A stretch of 9,080 bases of DNA from positions 1 through 9,080 of the forward strand of contig JAFLDC010000083.1 of assembly GCA_017302775.1 (NCBI GenBank), in the 5' to 3' direction. This DNA comes from Sphingomonadales bacterium (GTDB lineage: Bacteria > Pseudomonadota > Alphaproteobacteria > Sphingomonadales > Sphingomonadaceae). The translations under genes were made by a program, and so were the position numbers. Positions 1 through 5,568 of the stretch are shown here, one piece after another. Positions within the stretch are counted from its first letter, which is position 1. Each line of letters starts with the position of its first letter. Under the pieces are notes generated by a model that was given only the letters and a program-made list of their open reading frames with translations, was not told the origin of the DNA and ran no database searches.

Positions 1-733
1 GCCAGGTGACCGAGGCATCGAACTGGGTGCCGGTCCAGTGCAGGTAATCGCGCGGGTTCTTCGATTGCTGGACATACATCGCGATGTTGCCGAACCCGTG
101 CGGACCGCCGCGCAGGCCCACATCCCACGCCCAGCGCGGATGCAGCGCATAGTCCAGCGCGCCGGAGCGGAACCTGCCCCACGCGCCAAGCCCGCCCGCC
201 ATGCCATTGCGGATATCGCGGTAGCGCGTGCCGAGCACCGCCAGGTCGATGGTGAAAGCCAGGGTGCGCACCCCCTGATCCCACGCCCGGGCAAGGATTT
301 CCTGCACAATGCCGCGGTCCTTCAGCATGTAGAGCTGGAACCAGGCCGGGCGATCGCTCACCGCGCCGACTTCCTCCAGCGTGCAGATCCCGACCGTGGA
401 CAGGCAGAACGGAATGCCCGCGGCATCGGCGGCGCGCTTGGCCTGCACTTCGCCGCGCCGTGCGCTCATCCCGCCCATGCCGATCGGGGCGAGCACCAGC
501 GGCATGGCCAGTTTCTCGCCAAACAGCTCAACCGCGCAGTCCATTTTCGATGCGTCGCGCAATACCTTCTGCGTCAGCTGCACCGCTTCCCAATCCGCAG
601 TGTTGCGCCGCAGCGTGACCTTCGCTCCGGCGCCGCCATCGTAGTAGTCAAACAGGAAGCGCGGCAGCCGCCCTTCCGCTTTGCGCCGGAAATCCGGGTA
701 GCTGGCGGGAAGCAGATCGAGCGATTGGCCCAT
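1..733 (-). CDS. lldD: FMN-dependent alpha-hydroxyacid dehydrogenase, L-lactate dehydrogenase (LldD) type, 3' end cut by the window
   Basis: The first 244 residues are present; the gene runs off the left edge, so there is no stop codon. The family oxidises an L-2-hydroxy acid to the 2-oxo acid using FMN, usually at the inner membrane face with electrons passing to quinone. The reading aligns along its length with E. coli LldD as I recall it: FLFDYYDGGA (26-35), LAPIGMGGMSARRGEVQ (81-97), STVGICTLEEV (112-122), WFQLYMLKDRG (131-141) and FTIDLAVLGTRYRDIRNGM (160-178). Residues Y30, Y135 and D163 match the FMN/substrate tyrosines and aspartate of glycolate oxidase. The catalytic Lys, His and Arg lie beyond the edge. 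The ATG overlaps the TGA of the upstream TPP enzyme gene by one base (TGATG), with a GAGG (744-747) ten bases upstream, so translational coupling is likely. The substrate is uncertain: lactate, mandelate or another aryl or alkyl 2-hydroxy acid are all possible, and the neighbouring TPP enzyme favours something other than plain lactate. Family assignment is secure; the gene symbol is by family only. Confidence 0.93.
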   Translation of the reverse strand, partial: MGQSLDLLPASYPDFRRKAEGRLPRFLFDYYDGGAGAKVTLRRNTADWEAVQLTQKVLRDASKMDCAVELFGEKLAMPLVLAPIGMGGMSARRGEVQAKRAADAAGIPFCLSTVGICTLEEVGAVSDRPAWFQLYMLKDRGIVQEILARAWDQGVRTLAFTIDLAVLGTRYRDIRNGMAGGLGAWGRFRSGALDYALHPRWAWDVGLRGGPHGFGNIAMYVQQSKNPRDYLHWTGTQFDASVTW

Positions 734-2280
734 CAGAGCAGCGCCTCGATCAAGCGCGGCCCCTTGTGCGCCAGCGCGGCGGCCAGCGCGTCGCGGAAAC
801 CCTCGGCCGTATCGACCCGCACCGCGGGAACACCCAGGCCTTCGGAAATGCTGGTCCAGTTGATCGCGGGGTTGCGCAGATCCAGCATCGACAAGGCTTT
901 GGGTCCGGGGTTCTGCACGCCGACCCGCATCAGTTCGATATTGAGGATGGCGTAAGAACCGTTGTTGAGCACGATGATGGTCACGTCGAGCTGCTCACGC
1001 GCCATGGTCCACAGCGCCTGGACGGTATACATGCCCGATCCGTCAGCCTGCAGCGCAATCACCTTGCGATCAGGGCAGGCGACGGCTGCACCGACCGCGA
1101 GCGGCAGGCCCTGGCCGATCGAGCCGCCGGTCAATTGCAGCCAGTCGTGCGGCCTGGCGCCGGCGCACATCAGCATCGACGCGCCGCCCTGCGTTGCGCC
1201 CTCGTCAGAGACGATGGCGTTGTGCGGCAACAGGTCCGCCAGGATCGCGCCCAGATTGGCACTGTTGAGCTTGCCCGGTTCGGCCGGAAAACTGGTGGGC
1301 TGCTGGATCAGCGCTGGCTGGGCAGGCGCATCCAGCGCATCGGCCAGCGTGGTGAGGGCATGCAGCGCATCCTCGCGCAGCGAGGCAAGCCGAACCAGTT
1401 CCGCTCCTTCGGGCGAAAGCCAGCTTGGCTTGCCGGGATAGGCGAAGAACGACACCGGTGGTTCGGCCCCGCAAAACACAATCGATGTGAAGTCCTTCAG
1501 GTAAGCCTCTGCCTGTTCGCCGAAATAGGGCAGCTTTTCTACCGCAACGCGGCCTGCCCCGCGCTGGTGACGGGCGGCGAAGGTTTCCGCGACCAGCCGG
1601 CAACCGGTCGCAGCGGCGATCCGCCCGGCCTGATGCAGGGCATCCTCACGCAGCGCCCGCCCACCCAGGAACAGACACTTCTCACCGTCGCCCTGCAAGG
1701 CCGCGGCGGCGCTGGCGACGACTGCACCGGGCACCTGCGCAGGGGCCGGCAGAACCGGCGGAGCCACCGGGGCTGACCCTTCGGTCCAGGCGTGATCGGC
1801 CGGCACGATCACAGTCGCGATTTTGCCAGGATAGCCGCCCTGTGCCACCGCGAAGGCTTCCGCCCCGGCCTGGGCGAGATCGCGGTTGGACTTCGATACG
1901 CGGACCATGTCCGACATCGGGCGGGCAACCCCGGCGGCATCCGACGTCAGCGGGGCATCATAATGCAGGTGATATGTCGCATGATCGCCCACCATATTGA
2001 TGATCGGGGTGCCGGCCTTTTTGGCGTTATGCAGGTTGGCGAGCCCATTGCCGAGACCGGGGCCGAGATGCAGCAGGGTTACCGCCGGCTTGTCCGCCAT
2101 CCGGCCATAGCCATCGGCAGCGCCGGTCACCACGCCTTCGAACAGCCCAAGGATAGCCCGCATCCCGTGCTGGCGATCGACCGCCGCCACCAGCTGCATT
2201 TCGGAAGTACCTGGATTGGCGAAGCACACCTCCACGCCGCAGGAATAGAGTGTTTCGATAAATGCTTCGGCACCGTTCAT
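733..2280 (-). CDS. Thiamine-diphosphate-dependent enzyme, acetolactate synthase large subunit/benzoylformate decarboxylase-like
   Basis: A 515-residue TPP enzyme with the usual three domains: the N-terminal Pyr domain has FANPGTSEM (20-28), the activating glutamate E48 in [18 protein letters not shown] (44-61) and H71 in LLHLGPG (69-75); a middle domain spans roughly 185-335; the C-terminal PP domain has [15 protein letters not shown] (385-399) and the Mg/TPP motif ADGS (412-415) ending in NN (439-440). The first motif residue is Ala rather than the usual Gly. Compared with benzoylformate decarboxylase as I recall it, Ser26 aligns to T25 and His70 to H71, but the second active-site His (281) falls in SFFAYPG (277-283) and appears absent. 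Databases usually call such proteins 'acetolactate synthase large subunit', yet no regulatory small subunit follows; a hydroxyacid dehydrogenase does. I infer a 2-oxo acid decarboxylase or carboligase rather than a branched-chain biosynthetic enzyme. The frame is open far upstream, antisense to the next gene, but the strong AAGGGAGGA nine bases before this ATG fixes the start. Confidence 0.92.
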   Translation of the reverse strand: MNGAEAFIETLYSCGVEVCFANPGTSEMQLVAAVDRQHGMRAILGLFEGVVTGAADGYGRMADKPAVTLLHLGPGLGNGLANLHNAKKAGTPIINMVGDHATYHLHYDAPLTSDAAGVARPMSDMVRVSKSNRDLAQAGAEAFAVAQGGYPGKIATVIVPADHAWTEGSAPVAPPVLPAPAQVPGAVVASAAAALQGDGEKCLFLGGRALREDALHQAGRIAAATGCRLVAETFAARHQRGAGRVAVEKLPYFGEQAEAYLKDFTSIVFCGAEPPVSFFAYPGKPSWLSPEGAELVRLASLREDALHALTTLADALDAPAQPALIQQPTSFPAEPGKLNSANLGAILADLLPHNAIVSDEGATQGGASMLMCAGARPHDWLQLTGGSIGQGLPLAVGAAVACPDRKVIALQADGSGMYTVQALWTMAREQLDVTIIVLNNGSYAILNIELMRVGVQNPGPKALSMLDLRNPAINWTSISEGLGVPAVRVDTAEGFRDALAAALAHKGPRLIEALL

Positions 2281-2397
2281 GGAATTGCATCCTCCCTTGC
2301 AACTTACGGTAACGTCGCGGCCTCTCCACGCAACAGGATTGTGCGCAGCGACCCGCACGCTATGGCGAATGGCACCCGAGCGGAGGTTGAGTCGCCC
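2281..2397. promoter_or_regulatory. Divergent intergenic region between the TPP enzyme and ferredoxin reductase genes
   Basis: This 117-bp gap must hold the start signals of two genes read in opposite directions. Rightward, a weak sigma70-like pair is visible: TTGTGC (2339-2344), a 16-base spacer, then TATGGC (2361-2366). Inside the spacer sits an inverted repeat GTGCG-N8-CGCAC (2341-2358) that could be an operator. The rightward GGAGG is at 2382-2386. No convincing -35/-10 pair is visible for the leftward gene; a short TTAC-G-GTAA dyad (2304-2312) lies next to its ribosome binding site. Promoter and operator placements are guesses from pattern; that the region is a divergent control region follows from gene layout. 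Confidence 0.45.
2290..2298 (-). promoter_or_regulatory. Ribosome binding site that fixes the TPP enzyme start
   Basis: Read on the minus strand this is AAGGGAGGA, a near-perfect Shine-Dalgarno sequence nine bases ahead of the ATG at 2280-2278. It settles the start of the TPP enzyme, whose frame stays open for about 1.5 kb further upstream without real coding content. Confidence 0.85.
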
Positions 2398-3621
2398 ATG
2401 AACTACGATGTTGTGATTGTCGGCGCGGGGCAGGGCGGCGCCTATGCCGCGATCCAGCTGCGCCAGTTGGGCTTTGCCGGTACGATCGCGCTGATCGGCC
2501 GCGAGAGCGACCCGCCGTATGAGCGTCCGCCGCTGTCCAAGGAATACATGCTGGGTGACAAGGCGTGGGAACGTCTGCTGATCCGCCCGGTCGATTTCTG
2601 GTCCGGCAAACAGATCGACCTGATGCTGGGCTCCGAAGTCATATCGGTGGACGCAGCGGCCCAGAGCGTCACCCTGCACGACGGGCGCCGCATCGGCTAT
2701 GGCGATCTGATCTGGGCAACCGGCGGTGATCCCAGGCGGCTGGATTGCCCGGGGGCTTCGCTGTCCGGGGTCTATGGTGTCCGCGGCCGGGCTGATGCCG
2801 ATGCGATCCTGGCAGACCTGCCGCAGGTCAGTCGGGCGGTCATCGTTGGCGGCGGGTACATTGGGCTGGAAGCCGCGGCGGTGCTGCGCAAGCTGGGCAA
2901 GAAGGTGACGCTGCTGGAAGTGCTGCCACGCGTGCTGGCGCGGGTTGCCGGAGAGGAGCTCTCGGCGTTTTATCAGGCCGAGCACCGCGCGCAGGGGGTC
3001 GATCTGCGAACCGAAACCGGGATCGCCGGGATCAAGGGGGAAGGGCGTGTTGCAGGCGTGCGCCTGACCGATGGCTCCTTGGTGGAATGTGAGCTGGTGA
3101 TTGTCGGCATCGGGATCATCCCGGCGGTGGGGCCGCTGATTGCCGCCGGAGCGGCTGGTGGCAACGGGGTTGATGTCGATGCGTTCTGCCGCACCAGCCT
3201 GCCGCATGTCTATGCCATCGGTGATTGTGCCGCCCATGCCAACGACTTTGCCGATGGCGCAGTGATCCGGCTGGAAAGCGTGCAGAATGCCAACGATCAG
3301 GCCACGTGCGCGGCGCGGTCGATCATCGGCGAGCCGCAGCCCTATGCGGCCACGCCGTGGTTCTGGTCGAACCAGTATGACCTCAAGCTGCAAACGGTGG
3401 GCCTGTCGGGCGGCCATGATCAGGCAGTTCTGCGCGGCGATCCGGCCACGCGCAGTTTCTCGATCATTTATCTCAAAGGCGGCAAGCTGATCGCCTGCGA
3501 TGCGGTCAACATGGTCAAGGACTATGTTCAGGCGCGCAAGCTGGTGGAAGAAGGCGCGGTGATCGCACCTGACGATCTGGCTGACACCACCCGGCCGCTC
3601 AAAGAGCTGGACCGGCGATGA
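2398..3621 (+). CDS. NADH-dependent ferredoxin reductase, putidaredoxin/rhodocoxin reductase family (ArR-like)
   Basis: A 407-residue FAD flavoprotein that passes electrons from NADH to a small [2Fe-2S] ferredoxin, typically feeding a cytochrome P450 or a ring-hydroxylating oxygenase. The FAD-binding GAGQGG is at 9-14, PYERPPLSK at 40-48, and [10 protein letters not shown] at 106-115. The NAD-binding GGGYIG is at 151-156, followed by E174 at the end of the second strand, which favours NADH over NADPH. The second FAD motif YAIGDCA is at 272-278, and [12 protein letters not shown] (321-332) is the typical C-terminal domain signature. The whole length, including the NMVKDYVQ and PLKEL tail, closely resembles ArR of Novosphingobium aromaticivorans (structure 3LXD) as I remember it. 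An in-frame ATG at 2362 exists, but the GGAGG at 2382-2386 supports the ATG at 2398. It is transcribed away from the TPP/hydroxyacid dehydrogenase pair. No ferredoxin or oxygenase gene is in the window, so its partner is unknown. Family call is secure. Confidence 0.95.
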   Translation: MNYDVVIVGAGQGGAYAAIQLRQLGFAGTIALIGRESDPPYERPPLSKEYMLGDKAWERLLIRPVDFWSGKQIDLMLGSEVISVDAAAQSVTLHDGRRIGYGDLIWATGGDPRRLDCPGASLSGVYGVRGRADADAILADLPQVSRAVIVGGGYIGLEAAAVLRKLGKKVTLLEVLPRVLARVAGEELSAFYQAEHRAQGVDLRTETGIAGIKGEGRVAGVRLTDGSLVECELVIVGIGIIPAVGPLIAAGAAGGNGVDVDAFCRTSLPHVYAIGDCAAHANDFADGAVIRLESVQNANDQATCAARSIIGEPQPYAATPWFWSNQYDLKLQTVGLSGGHDQAVLRGDPATRSFSIIYLKGGKLIACDAVNMVKDYVQARKLVEEGAVIAPDDLADTTRPLKELDRR

Positions 3622-3670
3622 TTTGGCCGCTGTCGGGTAAATGTCGTGGTCAGGCAGACGGCTCGTTTGC

Positions 3671-3689
3671 ATCGTTCCGGTGAAACGAT
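3671..3689. promoter_or_regulatory. Inverted repeat ATCGTT-N7-AACGAT just upstream of the XRE gene, candidate operator or leader hairpin
   Basis: The half-sites ATCGTT (3671-3676) and AACGAT (3684-3689) form a perfect 6-bp dyad around CCGGTGA. The dyad ends one base before the GGAG ribosome binding site (3691-3694) of the helix-turn-helix gene. This is where an autorepressor could bind, and as RNA it could fold next to the ribosome site. A chance 6-bp dyad within a 79-base gap is not negligible, so this is a candidate only. Confidence 0.4.
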
Positions 3690-3700
3690 TGGAGCGCGTG

Positions 3701-4225
3701 ATGCAGATAGACCCGGCAAAACTCGTGGCAGCCCGCTTGGCCAGGGCGATGTCGCAGGAAGAAGCGGCGATCGCCGCCGACCTCAGCACCCGGACGATCC
3801 AGCGGATCGAGGCCGGTCAGCCCGCTTCGCTGGAAAGTACCAAGGCGTTACTGACGATCTTTGGGGCTGACATCATTCACGAGCCATTTGCCCCGGTGCA
3901 GACGCCCGGGCGATCCCCGTGGCCGGCGGTCGGCTCGCAAATCCGAGCCGCTTCGCGGCGAACTGCGGTGATGGGCTTTGCCGGGCTGCGGCTGCTGTTT
4001 GTGGTGAACCTGGTGTTGGTCGCTCTGCTCAAGCCGATCCTGCCCGATCATACCGGGCTGTGGGTTGGCGATCGCGGTTTTGCGATCGGCGTGATGAACC
4101 AGCCGCCGCAGACCGCGTCGGAAGTTCTGGGCTATGCGATCATCCCCGTGGTGTTGCTGGCCGCAGCAGCTGTGTTGCTGAGTTTTGGCAGGCTGCGCCG
4201 CAGGATGTTGCGGGCCCTTGTTTGA
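3701..4225 (+). CDS. Membrane-tethered XRE-family helix-turn-helix protein
   Basis: A 174-residue protein in two parts. Residues about 7-55 are a Cro/C1-type helix-turn-helix: SQEEAAIAADL (18-28) followed by the recognition helix STRTIQRIEAG (29-39). After a Pro-rich linker (62-80) come two hydrophobic segments, about 90-114 and 142-162, separated by a short loop with Trp and Pro residues; the tail GRLRRRMLRALV is basic, so both ends should be cytoplasmic. Such an arrangement would hold a DNA-binding domain at the inner membrane, perhaps sensing a membrane or periplasmic signal. ATG 3701 is chosen because GGAG lies six bases upstream (3691-3694); the frame is open to an ATG at 3641 that has no such site and adds residues unlike a helix-turn-helix start. 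It is monocistronic in this view: the ferredoxin reductase ends 79 bases upstream, and the convergent channel gene's stop codon abuts its own. Targets are unknown. Confidence 0.85.
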   Translation: MQIDPAKLVAARLARAMSQEEAAIAADLSTRTIQRIEAGQPASLESTKALLTIFGADIIHEPFAPVQTPGRSPWPAVGSQIRAASRRTAVMGFAGLRLLFVVNLVLVALLKPILPDHTGLWVGDRGFAIGVMNQPPQTASEVLGYAIIPVVLLAAAAVLLSFGRLRRRMLRALV

Positions 4226-4253
4226 CTACTGCGCCCGGTAGCTGGGCAGGGCC
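4213..4253. other. Possible stem at the convergent gene junction, no U-tract
   Basis: GGCCCT (4213-4218) and AGGGCC (4248-4253) are perfectly complementary, and a nested GCCC (4233-4236) pairs with GGGC (4244-4247). The structure straddles the two abutting stop codons of the XRE and channel genes. It lacks a run of T on either strand, so it is not a standard intrinsic terminator; it may simply reflect high GC. Recorded because there is no other room for a terminator between these genes. Confidence 0.2.
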
Positions 4254-4840
4254 AGACCAAAGCGGATTGCCGCCGCGCGCAGGGCAAATCCCGCCGCGGC
4301 GGCCAGCGCCCAGACCAGTTCGCGCGGCGCGCCCAACACCGTTCCGATCGCGCACAGCGTTGATGAAAGCGCCGCCGCCGTCACGTACAATTCGGGCCGC
4401 ATCAGGATTGATGGCCGCCCGGCGAGCACATCGCGGATGATTCCGCCTACGCAGCCTGTGACGATCCCCATCACCACCGCAGGCACCGGGGCAACGGCAA
4501 AGGCCAGCGCTTTGGCCGTGCCCAGTACGGTATAAGCGGCCAGACCGGCGGCATCGGCGTAGTCCAGCAGATTGCCCTCCCACCATTTGCGTGGGGTGAA
4601 CCAGGCGGTTAGCGCCACTGCCAAACAAACCGGTGCTACCCAGGGATCGCGGACCCAGAACACCGGTGCGCCGATCAGCAGATCGCGCACCGTGCCGCCG
4701 CCAACCCCCGTGACCAGCGCGAAGAAGGCCATGGTCACGAAGGTCTGCCGCAGCCGCGCTGCCAGCAGCGCGCCGGATAGCGCGAAGACCGCAATGCCGG
4801 CCAGATCGAGCACGGCAGGGATTTGGGGCACGTCAGCCAC
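4226..4840 (-). CDS. TRIC-family (UPF0126, YadS/YicG-like) cation channel
   Basis: A 204-residue polytopic inner membrane protein of the trimeric intracellular cation channel family; prokaryotic members form homotrimeric, largely potassium-conducting pores. The internal duplication is plain: repeat one has LAGIAVFALSGALLAA (13-28) and TGVGGGTVRDLLIG (44-57) followed by FWVRDP (61-66); repeat two has AAGLAAYTVLGTAKALA (97-113), TGCVGGIIRDVLAG (128-141) and MRPELYVTAA (147-156). The two GG-x-x-RD motifs are the family hallmark. Length matches the usual 200-215 residues, and about seven hydrophobic segments can be drawn. The start is a GTG that lies inside the end of the upstream PepSY gene (8-base overlap, GTGGCTGA), with GGAG (4852-4855) eleven bases before it, so the two are probably translated together. 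The TAG stop directly abuts the TGA of the convergent XRE gene. Ion selectivity in this organism is not known. Confidence 0.93.
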   Translation of the reverse strand: MADVPQIPAVLDLAGIAVFALSGALLAARLRQTFVTMAFFALVTGVGGGTVRDLLIGAPVFWVRDPWVAPVCLAVALTAWFTPRKWWEGNLLDYADAAGLAAYTVLGTAKALAFAVAPVPAVVMGIVTGCVGGIIRDVLAGRPSILMRPELYVTAAALSSTLCAIGTVLGAPRELVWALAAAAGFALRAAAIRFGLALPSYRAQ

Positions 4841-5516
4841 GCCCGATCACGCTCCGGCGGCGACGGAACAGCAGCGTGGTGCCGAGCAGGCTGGAAATCA
4901 GCGCCAGCGCGGCGAAGAACCACAGCAGCACATGGCTGGAATTCTCCCGCCCGAGCGGGTCCATGATATGCAGTCCCCACATGAAATCGAACGCGCGCCA
5001 CCATCGGGTGCGGACCGCCAGTACCTCGCCGGTATCGGCATCGACATAGATGCGCGTCCCGTCAGCGAAGGCGGCCTGCCACGATGGGCGCGCCCGCCGC
5101 AGGTCAATCGGTGCCGCGTCCGCTGCGAACCGCGTGATGGCATCCAGCCGGGCCGGACCGGCATATGTTGCAGCGGCCAGCGTTCTGGCTTCTGCTTCTG
5201 CGACGGGAGGAAGCGGCATCCCATCGGCGGCAAAGCGTGATTGCTCGCCCCGGTTATCGGTGACGAGCCAGATCGGGCGGCCATGTTGCGCACTCAATGC
5301 CATACGTTTGACCGGCACAGGCAGGTGCGGCGCGCGCAGACTCGCGGTGGCGATGAGCGGTTCGGCGCGGCGCAGGTGGGCCCCGCGTACCTCTTCGATC
5401 GGCTTCAGCGTCATGAACAGACCGCTGGCCGTCCACAGGATCAATGGCAGCGCGGCAAGCCAGCCGAGCCAGATGTGCCACCGCGCAAAGCGCTGCATCG
5501 GGGTTCGTTTCACCAT
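4833..5516 (-). CDS. Two-helix PepSY domain membrane protein
   Basis: A 227-residue protein with a short basic N-terminus, one membrane segment at about 15-37 (HIWLGWLAALPLILWTASGL), a periplasmic-type region of about 155 residues and a second membrane segment at about 194-216 ending in the basic FRRRRS. The middle holds a PepSY-like unit: SWQAAFADGTRIYVDADTGE (145-164) has the family's strand-turn-strand look. RWWRAFDFMWGLHIMDP (171-187) then leads into the second helix. PepSY membrane proteins range from protease-inhibitor-like modules to haem-containing ferric-siderophore reductases; this is a reduced two-helix form. H14 at the first helix, and H183 and H195 near the second, could bind haem, but that is inference only. 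ATG 5516 has AAGG about eight bases upstream; Met7 is an alternative. It lies 52 bases after the DUF4403 gene and overlaps the channel gene by eight bases, suggesting an envelope-related operon. Function unproven. Confidence 0.82.
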   Translation of the reverse strand: MVKRTPMQRFARWHIWLGWLAALPLILWTASGLFMTLKPIEEVRGAHLRRAEPLIATASLRAPHLPVPVKRMALSAQHGRPIWLVTDNRGEQSRFAADGMPLPPVAEAEARTLAAATYAGPARLDAITRFAADAAPIDLRRARPSWQAAFADGTRIYVDADTGEVLAVRTRWWRAFDFMWGLHIMDPLGRENSSHVLLWFFAALALISSLLGTTLLFRRRRSVIGRG

Positions 5517-5568
5517 GGTGCGCCTTGTGCCGACAACTCCGCGCGATTGCCAGCCCGGATCGCCGCGA

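Noticed and set aside
38..955. Plus-strand open frame across the lldD and TPP enzyme genes.
   Set aside because: Low-complexity Arg/Ala/His-rich reading, antisense to a clear LldD-family match.
766..1776. Plus-strand open frame of 336 codons within the TPP enzyme gene.
   Set aside because: Antisense shadow; Arg/Gln/Gly-rich with no domain signature, while the minus strand carries an end-to-end TPP enzyme.
2304..2312. TTAC-G-GTAA dyad near the TPP enzyme ribosome site.
   Set aside because: Half-sites are only four bases and do not extend, so chance is a sufficient explanation.
2281..3789. Long minus-strand open frame continuing upstream of the TPP enzyme, opposite the ferredoxin reductase gene.
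   Set aside because: The strong ribosome site at 2290-2298 and TPP-family homology start at 2280. The extension reads as an antisense shadow of a clear ferredoxin reductase, with composition unlike a real protein.
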